This document shows, one piece after another, positions 17,729 to 26,393 of a stretch of DNA of 64,000 nucleotides (positions are counted from its first letter, which is position 1; every line of letters begins with the position of its first letter). The stretch comes from Undibacterium sp. YM2 (lineage in GTDB: Bacteria; Pseudomonadota; Gammaproteobacteria; Burkholderiales; Burkholderiaceae_D), in assembly GCF_009937975.1 (NCBI RefSeq), contig NZ_AP018441.1, positions 3,224,001 to 3,288,000 of the forward strand, written 5' to 3'. Below the pieces are notes generated by a model. The model worked only from the letters and a program-made list of their open reading frames with translations, was not told the origin of the DNA and made no database searches. The position numbers and the translations under genes are program-made.

Positions 17729-18520
17729 ATGAATTCACCCGCGACAAAACCGCTCATTACCCGGCTATTCGGACTGGATATTTGCAATATGCGTTTTGCA
17801 GAGGCCAACCAGCATTTGCTGGAAGTTGCCAGCAAGCGTGACCATGCCAGCCGCGTGGTGGTGACGCCAAATGTGGATCACATGACCAAGCTCGAATATG
17901 AGCCTGAATTCAAGACCCTGTACGCGACTTCAGATTATATTTTTGCCGATGGCATGCCGATAATCTGGGCCAGCAAAATGTGCGCCCTACCCTTGCCGGA
18001 ACGTGTGACTGGTGCGGACCTGTTTGTGTCGCTATGCCGGGGCTGTATAGAAAAAGATTTGTCTATTTTTGTTTTAGGCGGCATGCCGGGGCAAGAAAGC
18101 CTGTTGCTGGAATCATTCGCCAGGACTTACCCCGGCCTCAAAGTTGATATTTTTTGCCCATCCATGCAGTTCACTGCCGACGGTGCCGAAAGTGATCTGG
18201 CGATACAGCGCATACAGGCTGCAAAACCAAATATCCTTTTCATTTGCCTGGGCATGCCCAAGCAGGAAAGACTGGCATTTCGATATCGTGCGCAATTCAC
18301 TAAAAACAATGTGCCATTAATATTGTGCGTAGGTGCGGCGATGGAGTTTGCATTGGGGCAGAAAAAACGTGCCCCGCTATGGATGCAAAAGACAGGCATG
18401 GAATGGTTCTGGCGCCTGGCAAGTGAACCGCGCCGTTTATGGCAACGCTACACGACACAAGCCTGGCGCTTTGTCGGGCTATTGCTGCGTGAGAGAAAAA
18501 TACAAAAACAAATGCGCTGA
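17729..18520 (+). CDS. WecG/TagA/CpsF family glycosyltransferase
   Basis: A 263-residue GT26 enzyme that adds a second sugar (for example N-acetylmannosaminuronate or N-acetylmannosamine in characterised members) to an undecaprenyl-linked sugar during polysaccharide assembly, at the inner face of the membrane. Family signatures are VVTPNVDHMTKLEYEP (about residues 47-62), FADGMPIIWASKM (about 72-84), LPERVTGADLF (about 90-100), FVLGGMPGQE and FICLGMPKQE. The C-terminal MEWFWRLASEPRRLWQRY is typical of the family. It is probably part of the exopolysaccharide region that resumes at 20601, although aceA lies between. A strong terminator follows. Confidence 0.92.
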   Translation: MNSPATKPLITRLFGLDICNMRFAEANQHLLEVASKRDHASRVVVTPNVDHMTKLEYEPEFKTLYATSDYIFADGMPIIWASKMCALPLPERVTGADLFVSLCRGCIEKDLSIFVLGGMPGQESLLLESFARTYPGLKVDIFCPSMQFTADGAESDLAIQRIQAAKPNILFICLGMPKQERLAFRYRAQFTKNNVPLILCVGAAMEFALGQKKRAPLWMQKTGMEWFWRLASEPRRLWQRYTTQAWRFVGLLLRERKIQKQMR

Positions 18521-18570
18521 ACTCCAAAAACATTCCAGCAAGTTGCACTCTGAGTTTGGGTAAAACGATA

Positions 18571-18606
18571 AAAAAACCGCACAGATAACAATCTGTGCGG
18601 TTTTTT
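18571..18606. terminator. Bidirectional intrinsic terminator between wecG-like gene and aceA
   Basis: A perfect 16-bp inverted repeat, AAAAAACCGCACAGAT (18571-18586) and ATCTGTGCGGTTTTTT (18591-18606), with a 4-nt loop. Each arm ends in a run that gives a U-tract in the corresponding direction. It separates the convergent wecG-like gene and aceA. Confidence 0.95.
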
Positions 18607-18640
18607 CTTGGGAGCTTATCTACTGCTTATCTTTACAAAC

Positions 18641-19939
18641 TTATGCCACTTTTTTTGCATCGAAGAATTGTTCATCTTCAGTAGAACCATGCAAAGCGGT
18701 CGTAGAAGACTTACCTTGCTGGATAGTTTGTGTCACTGCATCAAAGTAACCAGTACCAACTTCACGTTGATGTTTAACGGCTGTAAAGCCCTTTTCTGCT
18801 GCTGCGAATTCTGCTTCCTGCAATTCAACGAAGGCAGACATCTGGCGGCGTGCGTAGCCATGTGCCAGGTTGAACATGCCGTAGTTCAATGCATGGAAAC
18901 CTGCCAGTGTGATGAACTGGAATTTGTAGCCCATTGCGCCCAGTTCTTTCTGGAATTTAGCGATCGTTGCATCGTCCAGGTTTTTCTTCCAGTTGAAAGA
19001 AGGTGAGCAGTTATAGGACAGCAATTTACCTGGGAACTTGGCGTGGATAGCATCAGCAAATGCCTTCGCAAATTCCAGGTCAGGCTTGCCAGTTTCACAC
19101 CAGATCAAGTCAGCATATTCTGCATAAGCCAGGCCACGGGAAATCGCTTGTTCCAGACCTGGTTTGGTTTTGTAGAAACCTTCAACCGTGCGCTCACCTG
19201 TGCAGAAAGGCTGGTCGTTAGGATCGACGTCAGATGTCAGCAAATCAGCGGCTTCAGCATCAGTACGGGCCAAAATCACGGTGGATGTGCCCATGATGTC
19301 AGCAGCCAGACGTGCTGCGTTCAGTTTTTCAATGGCTTCACGTGTAGGAACCAGAACCTTGCCGCCCATGTGGCCGCATTTTTTAACGGAAGCCAGTTGA
19401 TCTTCAAAGTGAACACCAGATGCGCCTGCTTCGATCATGGCTTTCATGAGTTCAAAGGCATTCAAAACACCACCGAAACCGGCTTCAGCATCAGCCACGA
19501 TAGGGGCGAAGAAGTCGATGTCATCTTTGCCTTCAGACCATTGAATCTGGTCAGCGCGTGTCAGTGTGTTGTTGATGCGTTTGACAACCAGTGGTACAGA
19601 ATTGGCTGGGTACAGGGATTGATCAGGATACATTTCGCCAGCAACGTTGGCGTCGCCCGCAACTTGCCAGCCAGACAGATAGATGGCTTTCAAGCCAGCT
19701 TTAACCTGTTGCATGGCCTGGTTACCAGTCAGCGCGCCCAGGGCATTGATGAAAGGCTCGTTATTCACCAGATCCCACAATTTGATCGCGCCGTTTTTGG
19801 CGATGGTGTGCTCAACCTTCATGGAGCCGCGCAGGCGAACTACGTCTTCTGCCGTGTAATTACGCTTGATACCATTCCAGCGTGGATTGGTATCCCAGTC
19901 TTTTTGCAATTCTGCTACTTGTTGTGCGCGAGTTGTCAT
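18641..19939 (-). CDS. aceA: Isocitrate lyase
   Basis: Splits isocitrate into succinate and glyoxylate in the glyoxylate shunt, allowing growth on acetate or fatty acids. The 432 residues start [16 protein letters not shown] at 19939, with AGGAG 6 bp upstream; a 43-codon in-frame extension lacks similarity and an SD. The active-site signature KKCGHMGGK and the substrate-binding segment [13 protein letters not shown] are intact. Its upstream region is long, AT-rich and carries palindromes that look like operators. No malate synthase gene is in the window. Confidence 0.97.
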   Translation of the reverse strand: MTTRAQQVAELQKDWDTNPRWNGIKRNYTAEDVVRLRGSMKVEHTIAKNGAIKLWDLVNNEPFINALGALTGNQAMQQVKAGLKAIYLSGWQVAGDANVAGEMYPDQSLYPANSVPLVVKRINNTLTRADQIQWSEGKDDIDFFAPIVADAEAGFGGVLNAFELMKAMIEAGASGVHFEDQLASVKKCGHMGGKVLVPTREAIEKLNAARLAADIMGTSTVILARTDAEAADLLTSDVDPNDQPFCTGERTVEGFYKTKPGLEQAISRGLAYAEYADLIWCETGKPDLEFAKAFADAIHAKFPGKLLSYNCSPSFNWKKNLDDATIAKFQKELGAMGYKFQFITLAGFHALNYGMFNLAHGYARRQMSAFVELQEAEFAAAEKGFTAVKHQREVGTGYFDAVTQTIQQGKSSTTALHGSTEDEQFFDAKKVA

Positions 19940-20019
19940 ATTTCTCTCCTGTGGGCAAATCAAATGAAAAGGTGCATCCGTTGAGAGAAATAATAGAGTA
20001 TTTTTTGCGGAGCAACAAG

Positions 20020-20033
20020 GTCTTATATAAGAC
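20020..20033. promoter_or_regulatory. 14-bp perfect palindrome upstream of aceA (candidate operator)
   Basis: GTCTTATATAAGAC is a perfect 14-bp palindrome centred about 87 bp before the aceA ATG, in the region where the promoter is expected. Its form fits a dimeric repressor, for example of the GntR type, controlling glyoxylate-shunt expression. The regulator is inferred, not seen in this window. Confidence 0.55.
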
Positions 20034-20345
20034 ATATGACAAATATTTAATCGTTTAAAATCAAACACTTAAAATTCATTTTTTGCGATATGAAATTATA
20101 TTTCTTAGAATGAGAAAAATAATTTGTGCGGCGAGACAGAGATTTTTCACAATATGAAAAGTTGATTTCACATCATAAAATTTGGCAATTCAGTTTTTTA
20201 TACAAAGAAAATTAAGTTTCAAATTCCCTCGGGAAACTGGAAGTTTTTAGTGCAGAACACGCGGATGCCACCACTGCACCCACAAGCCTCTCAAGAGACT
20301 CATTAACAATCTCAACAACAAGCTTAAAACATGCTTATTAAAAGG
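20034..20345. other. Gene-free AT-rich stretch upstream of aceA
   Basis: No credible coding sequence is visible. Positions 20034-20222 are very AT-rich and belong to the aceA upstream region. From 20225 the composition becomes more balanced, leading into the inverted-repeat element at 20346-20592. Confidence 0.6.
20143..20160. promoter_or_regulatory. TTTTCA-N5-TGAAAA inverted repeat upstream of aceA
   Basis: TTTTCA (20144-20149) and TGAAAA (20155-20160) form a 6-bp inverted repeat with 5-bp spacing, about 210 bp before the aceA start, in a strongly AT-rich stretch. A partial copy (GATTTCACATCATAAAA) follows at about 20164-20180. It may be a regulator site, but such motifs can arise by chance in AT-rich DNA. 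Confidence 0.3.
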
Positions 20346-20592
20346 AGGACTTAAGCAACACTGCCCCAAAGCTTGCAGTTTACCGTACCCCAATTCGTCA
20401 TGCCCGCGCAGGCGGGTATCCATGCCTGATCGCCGCCCCACCTGCATTACAAGCTCCGAGATTGATCAACGATGGATTCCCGCTAAAAGCACGCGGGAAT
20501 GACGGCTTGAGATGCTCTGTATTGATTGCGCTCATTGTGATCTATGCATGGCCGACGTAAAAACCCGTCAATGCCAATTTTGCTTAAGTCCT
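20346..20592. repeat. Inverted-repeat-bounded segment (13-bp arms) between aceA and the glycoside hydrolase gene
   Basis: AGGACTTAAGCAA (20346-20358) and TTGCTTAAGTCCT (20580-20592) are a perfect 13-bp inverted pair about 220 bp apart. Between them lies a smaller hairpin-rich element (20396-20504). The structure resembles a non-autonomous miniature element with a second element nested inside. No target-site duplication was recognised and there is no transposase. Confidence 0.5.
20396..20504. repeat. REP/MITE-like intergenic element
   Basis: The ends are near-perfect inverted repeats: CGTCATGCCCGCG at the left and CGCGGGAATGACG at the right (12 of 13 pair). Each end folds into its own hairpin: CCCGCGCAGGCGGG on the left and ATTCCCGC with GCGGGAAT on the right, and GGGTATCCATG opposes GATGGATTCCC. 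Elements with these sequences are scattered through many proteobacterial genomes. Only one copy was noticed in this window. Confidence 0.65.
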
Positions 20593-20600
20593 AAAAAGGC

Positions 20601-22994
20601 TTATTCGAGCACAATCTCGTACCATGGCGATGGGAAGTCAAAGTCGAGCTCAAAACCATCCGGCTTTTTCCTGATGGCAGAACTGGCCAGTGCCTTCATG
20701 CGCACACCATTTCCATCCAGCGGATACACCGTCATCTTTTTGCTTTTGCTGGCGTGGAATAACTTGACCGGGATACGCTCCAGCCATACAGGCGCAAGGC
20801 CTTCCAGCGAACCCGAAGGTTTTCTGGCTGTTGCAGGATCAGGCTCCAGCGTCCACCCCCCAGATTGCCCCTCATAATTTATCAATTGTTTAGGACGTTC
20901 AGGTTGGACGCCAGCTTGCGTGGTCGTTGTAGCACCACTCAATACCAGCAACAGGTGGCGACTATGCTTCAAAGGCAAAGCATCGCGGCTGCTCAGCATA
21001 ATGACGCCATATTGCCGCCCTTTTTCTGAGAACACAGGCAGGTATTTATCTGCTTCCATAGTGACAGAGCCCGGTGCTTTGCGCCCCGCGAACAGGCGCG
21101 TATAAGCAGTTTCTGCTGCCAGCCAAGGGCCAGATTCACTGTAACGTAATTGCCCCCCGGCAGGGGCCCAGGTCATATCATCTTCATGCCACAAGCTGGC
21201 AGTGTGCTGTACCGGTCCGACCGGCCTGGCTTGCGTGCCATACATCATGGCTACACGGGTATAAAAAGCATGCCGGTAATCAATACCGTATTGCGCCTGT
21301 AGCCAGGCAGGCATTCCACCGCCACTGACACCATCACGCAAAGCGCCCAGCATGGTGCGCTCTTCAGGTGCCAGGCTGATATTCATCTGTGTTGGCAATG
21401 GCTGCACCTGGTATTGTCTGAACAGGGCCGCCGCCATGCCGCTGACCACGAGTTGACCACTGTGGCCGCTAAGCCCAAAACTATCCGGCACGGGCCGCCA
21501 TACATCACCATCAATGTAATGGAAAAGAAACAGCCCATCCCAATCCTGGGCGCTGGCAAACGCACTCATGACGGGCAGAATTTCTGCCGACTGCCGATTT
21601 GGAAAAGCCTGATTGAATTCACTGACCACAAAGGGCTTGCGCGCATCACGCACATAGGCTCGTTGCAACAGTGATTGCCAACCTTCACGCAAGACAGAGC
21701 TATTGCGTATGCGCCAGTCATTCCTGTCCCACTCCTTATGCGGAAAATCATAGTGATCTACATAGAAGTGCTCATCGACATAATCCATCTGCTGCTGCGC
21801 ATCGGCCAGTGCCACTCCACCGAAATACATTTGTGTACCAGTCACAGGCAATAAGTCCCCAGCTTCCTGCCGTATAGTCTTGCGGATGAGGTTTAAATAT
21901 TGCTGATCAAGATCGGACAAAAACCGTACATAGTCGAGCACCCTGCGGCCATTGCCCTTTTGATGTGGGCGGTATTGCTGCTGCAAGGAGACTGGCGTCT
22001 CCCAACCTAATTTATTGATGGCGCGTCGTGAAAAACGCTGCACGCCCGCAACCCAGCCTTCGCCATACTCAAGTATGCTGGCCTCTGATGACTTGACATT
22101 GATGACGCCTTTGCGCGGCATTGAACAGCTATCCCATAGCTTGCAGGCATTGTCGGCATGTCCATGCTGGCGCAGCACCCATTTTTGCCAGTGCTGCTGC
22201 AAGGCTCTTTCATATTCCCCTGTCAGGCCGTCGAGTTGCTTTCTTTGCCAGGCACCCAGCAAAGAAGATTCATTATTGATTTCAACCATGGCCAGGGCAG
22301 GATCATCCTTGAGTTCCAGCCTGCGCAATAGCTGCTGCACATACTCGCCCTGAAGACTGATCATGCGTGACTCAAACAAATGCAGTGGATGGCTGGCAAA
22401 AGGCATTTGTTCACCCGCCATCAAAGGCGTGACCTGATCAACCGCCGGGCGAAATTGATAGCCCACATGCAGGTTCAGATTGACATACAGGCCCTCGGCC
22501 TTGAGTGCATCAATAAACACACGCAAACGCCGCAAGGCTGTCTCATTAAAACTGGGGTAAGCGGCTGTCGTCAAAATACCACGCGGCTGCTCCAGGCTAT
22601 CACTGAGAACACTGTCCAGATGATGCAGGCGAACTGCATTAAAACCCAACTTGCGCAAACGACGGGCGATTTTTTGTGCGTCTTTCTCTTCAGGGAAGTT
22701 CGCCACACCAGACAAGCTGATGCCAAAGAAGCGCACGCGGGCGTCGTCTTTGGTGCCGCCCCTGCCATCTGGCCCAATTCGGTAAAAATGCCCTTGTTTG
22801 ACAAATACCCTGTCAGCAGCCTCCAGGGCATGATTCATGCCACCAAAATCCACGACTGGTGACAGGGCATCCTCATTGACTTCAAAACGGTACCAGGCGA
22901 GATCACCCGCTGCCGCAAAAGGTGGGCAGAGACAAATCAGGCTCAATAAAGCCAATCTGAAGGTGAACGGGACGTGAAATCGAAAATACTTCAT
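20601..22994 (-). CDS. Secreted clan-A glycoside hydrolase (GH5-like), exopolysaccharide-associated
   Basis: A 797-residue exported enzyme probably acting on the polymer made by this region, or on other polysaccharides. The start at 22994 gives a Sec signal peptide (MKYFRFHVPFTFRLALLSLI, cleavage near FAAA-GD, residue 30). A TIM-barrel domain follows, with RFFGISLSGVANFP, LGFNAVRLHHLD, then VEINNES, whose Asn-Glu pair matches the acid/base of clan A, and PFVVSEFNQAFPN, whose Glu matches the nucleophile. The last 250 residues look like beta-sandwich domains. It is divergent from the Wzy-like gene, 68 bp apart. Family assignment to GH5 is approximate. Confidence 0.75.
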   Translation of the reverse strand: MKYFRFHVPFTFRLALLSLICLCPPFAAAGDLAWYRFEVNEDALSPVVDFGGMNHALEAADRVFVKQGHFYRIGPDGRGGTKDDARVRFFGISLSGVANFPEEKDAQKIARRLRKLGFNAVRLHHLDSVLSDSLEQPRGILTTAAYPSFNETALRRLRVFIDALKAEGLYVNLNLHVGYQFRPAVDQVTPLMAGEQMPFASHPLHLFESRMISLQGEYVQQLLRRLELKDDPALAMVEINNESSLLGAWQRKQLDGLTGEYERALQQHWQKWVLRQHGHADNACKLWDSCSMPRKGVINVKSSEASILEYGEGWVAGVQRFSRRAINKLGWETPVSLQQQYRPHQKGNGRRVLDYVRFLSDLDQQYLNLIRKTIRQEAGDLLPVTGTQMYFGGVALADAQQQMDYVDEHFYVDHYDFPHKEWDRNDWRIRNSSVLREGWQSLLQRAYVRDARKPFVVSEFNQAFPNRQSAEILPVMSAFASAQDWDGLFLFHYIDGDVWRPVPDSFGLSGHSGQLVVSGMAAALFRQYQVQPLPTQMNISLAPEERTMLGALRDGVSGGGMPAWLQAQYGIDYRHAFYTRVAMMYGTQARPVGPVQHTASLWHEDDMTWAPAGGQLRYSESGPWLAAETAYTRLFAGRKAPGSVTMEADKYLPVFSEKGRQYGVIMLSSRDALPLKHSRHLLLVLSGATTTTQAGVQPERPKQLINYEGQSGGWTLEPDPATARKPSGSLEGLAPVWLERIPVKLFHASKSKKMTVYPLDGNGVRMKALASSAIRKKPDGFELDFDFPSPWYEIVLE

Positions 22995-23062
22995 AGTTTG
23001 GGGCGCAACAGACAAGGTAGCCATTAGAATATCGCACAAACACATGACATTAGTATTGAGAA

Positions 23063-24391
23063 ATGCAAAATTTGTCCGTACTGCCCGGCAATACCAGCCT
23101 GAACCTGCTGGAAACCAGAATCGTCAAACTGATGATCGTTCTGTTCGTGGTTTTTTCCCTGTTACCTTATGGCATTTCCTGGGATTACACCGGCTCGTCT
23201 GCATTGACCATGGAAGGTTCGCTAACCACAAAACTGCAGTGGGGTGGCCTGTTTTTGCTGGCAACATTCATCCTGTATCGTCATTTACCCGAAGCCTTGC
23301 AAGATGTGCGGGCGATGAATCCCTTTCTGGCCTTCGTGTTGATATGGTGTCTGGCATCAAGCATCTGGTCGCCCTTGCCAGCGACGACCTTCAAACGTGC
23401 GATACAGCTCTATGGCCTGGTGATGATAGGTTTCAGCATACAGCTCGCTGAACATCCTTTAAAAATAATGGTGACCTATGTCTTGTATACCTTGACGGGT
23501 ATGCTGATACTGTCCTTCTTTATGGCTGTTGCTGTTCCCAGCATAGGCATAGACTATGACCTCGGAGGTGCCTGGCGCGGTGCCTTGTCGCAAAAAAATG
23601 AGCTGGGCCAGGTTGCTGCCCTCAGCATTTTATTATGGCAAATCAAGGCGTGCAGAGAGACCGTGGGTATCCGCAGCCTGGCGCTGGGCATATTGTTTTC
23701 TTTTTTCATGCTGGTCATGAGTAAAAGCTCGACCAGCATGATCATCACCCTGCTGACTTCTGGCGTTTTCCATCTGCTGCGCAAGCGTCATATTTCGTCA
23801 TCCTATTCATTAACACGGGCCAGCCTGGTCATTATTTGCCTGTTGACGATCGCTGTGTATGTCTTTTTTATGCAAGAATCGCGTCTGCCTACCTGGCAAG
23901 AAGCTGCATCACCTATTGCCAGCCTGTTTGGTAAAGGGACGGACCTGACCGGTCGTACCGATGTCTGGCAACTGGTAGAGATGGAAATCAACAAACACTA
24001 TCTGTTTGGTCTGGGCTATGGCGCATTCTGGCTGGGGCCAGACAGTCTCTCGCAATTCGTCATTGATGCCCTGCACTGGATCCCCTTGCAGTCTCACAAT
24101 GGCTATCTGGACATCCTCAATGAGCAAGGGCTGATTGGTTTGATACTGGTGATACTCACCCTGTTAATGCAGGCAAAAATGCTGATTACGCTTTCCCATC
24201 AGGACAGGCAGCAAGCTGCCTTCTGGTCCGCCATGCTGGTCGTCGTCGTGATTACCAATTTCACCGAAAGCAGCCTGTTTCGCGGCTTTGTATTCCAGAA
24301 TGTATTCTTTATCTTCAGCCTGATTGCGGTCAGCTCATCGAGCCGGAGATTCAAACTCGCTAAATCAAACTCAGCAAACTCAGACCATTAA
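23063..24391 (+). CDS. O-antigen ligase/polymerase family protein (Wzy/ExoQ-like)
   Basis: A 442-residue polytopic inner-membrane protein, most likely the polymerase joining exopolysaccharide repeat units in the periplasm. About ten hydrophobic segments are visible. The Wzy_C-type domain is marked by FGKGTDLTGRTDVWQLV (about residues 292-308), which contains the conserved Gly-Arg-Thr-x-x-Trp, and by LQSHNGYLDILNEQGLIG (about 340-357), which contains the conserved SHN. It overlaps the 3' end of the convergent acyltransferase gene by 12 bp and is divergent from the glycoside hydrolase gene. Confidence 0.88.
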   Translation: MQNLSVLPGNTSLNLLETRIVKLMIVLFVVFSLLPYGISWDYTGSSALTMEGSLTTKLQWGGLFLLATFILYRHLPEALQDVRAMNPFLAFVLIWCLASSIWSPLPATTFKRAIQLYGLVMIGFSIQLAEHPLKIMVTYVLYTLTGMLILSFFMAVAVPSIGIDYDLGGAWRGALSQKNELGQVAALSILLWQIKACRETVGIRSLALGILFSFFMLVMSKSSTSMIITLLTSGVFHLLRKRHISSSYSLTRASLVIICLLTIAVYVFFMQESRLPTWQEAASPIASLFGKGTDLTGRTDVWQLVEMEINKHYLFGLGYGAFWLGPDSLSQFVIDALHWIPLQSHNGYLDILNEQGLIGLILVILTLLMQAKMLITLSHQDRQQAAFWSAMLVVVVITNFTESSLFRGFVFQNVFFIFSLIAVSSSSRRFKLAKSNSANSDH

Positions 24392-25429
24392 TTTGCGTCC
24401 AAGGTTCTGAAAAGTCTGTTCTATGTAACGGTATGACAAGTGGGATAACATCAGCGAAAGCACCGTGATAAGTGCGATTCTGGGCAGTGTAGTCAGCTCC
24501 GGCAAAAAATGCGCGACGCTATGTGTTATCAGCCAGTGGTACAGGTACAGGGAATAACTGATACGTCCCAGATAGACGACGGGTGGCAGTTGCAGGAAAT
24601 TGTTCAAGGCATTTTTTTCAAATACCAGCATCGGGAACATATAGAGCAAAGCCACCCCCTGCAAAGAGTAACGCAAGGATTCACGAAACTCTTCGTTACG
24701 GATAGCTAGTGTCATCAACATTAAAAAGGCACCACACAGAAAGGTCTGCTGGCGTGATAGCTTGGCAAAAAAAAGTGGGTAGTACACCTGTATGATAGCC
24801 AAGACCACTCCATACAAAATGGAATCAGCGCGGGTATCGGTCGCTGTATAAATTCTGTAATGCGGCAAATGATCCAGACCGATGGCCAGCACCAGATACA
24901 CACGCCAGGCCAGCATCGCCAACAGGATTACCGCGATCAGACTCAAGAAGCGTTTTGGCAGGCGGATAAAACCGATAAACAAAAAAGGGAAAACAAAATA
25001 AAAATGCTCTTCCACTGCTAACGACCAGGTTATCGCCAGGGGTTGCTTGATCAACTCACCGCTGAAGCTGGAATAAATGCCGTAGTAATTCGCAAAATAA
25101 AAAAATACCGAGGCAACTTCTTTTTGCGGTGGCAACTCTCCGACAACAGCCATCAATGCCAGCGATATCAGCACAAAAAACAACAAGGCCGGTGTCAGCC
25201 TGAACAGCCTGCGCACATAAAAATTACGTATGCTCACACGGCCACTGGTATCCCACTCTGCCAGCATCAGTTTGGTGATGATGAAACCGCTGATGAAAAA
25301 GAATATCGTCACGCCCAGGCCACCAGGGAAGAGATGACCAAATCCTATATGCGACAGGAAAACCAGTGCAATGGATAAGGCACGCAAGCCATCCAGTGCC
25401 TGTAAGCGTTGGGATTGATGGGCCGTCAT
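24380..25429 (-). CDS. Acyltransferase 3 family membrane protein
   Basis: A 349-residue inner-membrane acyltransferase that probably O-acetylates the exopolysaccharide. The N-terminal LQALDGLRALSIALVFLSHIGFGHLFPGGLGVTIF segment is split here as LDGLRALSIALVFLSHIGFG and PGGLGVTIFFFISGFIITK, which match the family, including the conserved His. RNFYVRRLFRLTPALLFFV (about 63-81) and SLAVEEHFYFVFPFL (about 133-147) are further signatures; about ten membrane segments are present. It is the last gene of the minus-strand string epsE-epsF-epsG-glycosyltransferase-acyltransferase, 3 bp after the glycosyltransferase. Confidence 0.92.
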   Translation of the reverse strand: MTAHQSQRLQALDGLRALSIALVFLSHIGFGHLFPGGLGVTIFFFISGFIITKLMLAEWDTSGRVSIRNFYVRRLFRLTPALLFFVLISLALMAVVGELPPQKEVASVFFYFANYYGIYSSFSGELIKQPLAITWSLAVEEHFYFVFPFLFIGFIRLPKRFLSLIAVILLAMLAWRVYLVLAIGLDHLPHYRIYTATDTRADSILYGVVLAIIQVYYPLFFAKLSRQQTFLCGAFLMLMTLAIRNEEFRESLRYSLQGVALLYMFPMLVFEKNALNNFLQLPPVVYLGRISYSLYLYHWLITHSVAHFLPELTTLPRIALITVLSLMLSHLSYRYIEQTFQNLGRKLMV

Positions 25430-25432
25430 GAG

Positions 25433-26386
25433 TTATTTCTTTGCTGGCTGGCTGCCATAGGCATGGCTGGCGCTACCCCAGAAATAACTGAGTTTGCCCA
25501 GTTGAGAAGCCGCTACCCTGAGCCAGGTGAAGCTGCGCAGGAATTTAAAAGGTAACAACAGCAAGGCGAATAACAAGGCCAGCACAAATTGCGCGCAGGC
25601 CCGGGCACTTAGCAACAGCGCGGAACTGATTTTTTTGCCACCTTCAAGCATCGCCAGTTCGGTCCGGATGAATAATTGCCCGGTGCGGTAAGACCTTTGC
25701 AATAGCCATTTTGCGGTAGCCCTGTCGGCCGGAATAAATTCGTCAGCAGGAGCTTCATCGCACCAGACCATGACAGCACCCAGTTTATCCAGGCGGCGAA
25801 ACAACATGGTATCTTCCCCACCCGTCGTACCAAAGGCGGGGTCAAACGGGCCTATGCCATCTTTTTGGGATGCAGCTATATCCTGCAATATTGAACGACG
25901 GACAAGCACGTTGCCACTACGGGCGTCCTTATGATCTATTTTTGTGCCGGTAGGCATGCGGCGGCGGTCAAAATAGCCACCCTCACGTATCCAGGCCGGT
26001 GTACTTTCTGAGTACTCAGGCAGCACCGGTGCAAATACTACGTCCGCATGTTCAACTTTTTGCACTTTCAGCAATTGCTCCAGCCAGTCTGGCACAGGCA
26101 CTTCGTCATCATCAATCATGACTATCCATTGTCCGCTGGCTGCGGCAATAGCTGCATTTCTGGCAAGTGAAATATTTGAATTTGCCAGATTCAGCGCCTT
26201 GAGGCTTCCGGCGAAGACAGTTGCCATTTCAGCCAGCACGGCCGCAGCAGACTTGTTGACGTCATTATCAACAACCACCACTTCAATAGCCACGTCCCGT
26301 AAAGTTTGCGTCAAGATAGCTTGCAACAAGCGCCGTAACAATTCCGGCCTTTTATAAGTGCAAATGCAGATACTCAGTTCAGGCAT
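25433..26386 (-). CDS. Family 2 glycosyltransferase
   Basis: A 317-residue GT-A fold transferase for exopolysaccharide assembly, probably membrane associated. The fold starts ELSICICTYKRPELLRRLLQ; the metal/nucleotide site is MIDDDEVPVPDW (about residues 92-103), and TTGGEDTMLFRRL (about 188-200) fits the acceptor-side ED motif. Two hydrophobic segments near residues 260-285 suggest membrane attachment. It overlaps or abuts epsG on one side and the acyltransferase on the other, within one operon. Confidence 0.92.
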   Translation of the reverse strand: MPELSICICTYKRPELLRRLLQAILTQTLRDVAIEVVVVDNDVNKSAAAVLAEMATVFAGSLKALNLANSNISLARNAAIAAASGQWIVMIDDDEVPVPDWLEQLLKVQKVEHADVVFAPVLPEYSESTPAWIREGGYFDRRRMPTGTKIDHKDARSGNVLVRRSILQDIAASQKDGIGPFDPAFGTTGGEDTMLFRRLDKLGAVMVWCDEAPADEFIPADRATAKWLLQRSYRTGQLFIRTELAMLEGGKKISSALLLSARACAQFVLALLFALLLLPFKFLRSFTWLRVAASQLGKLSYFWGSASHAYGSQPAKK

Positions 26387-26393
26387 TATGAAC

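Noticed and set aside
17563..17835. 90-codon minus-strand frame overlapping the start of the wecG-like gene
   Set aside because: No SD before any internal Met, no recognisable features, and half of it is antisense to a certain gene.
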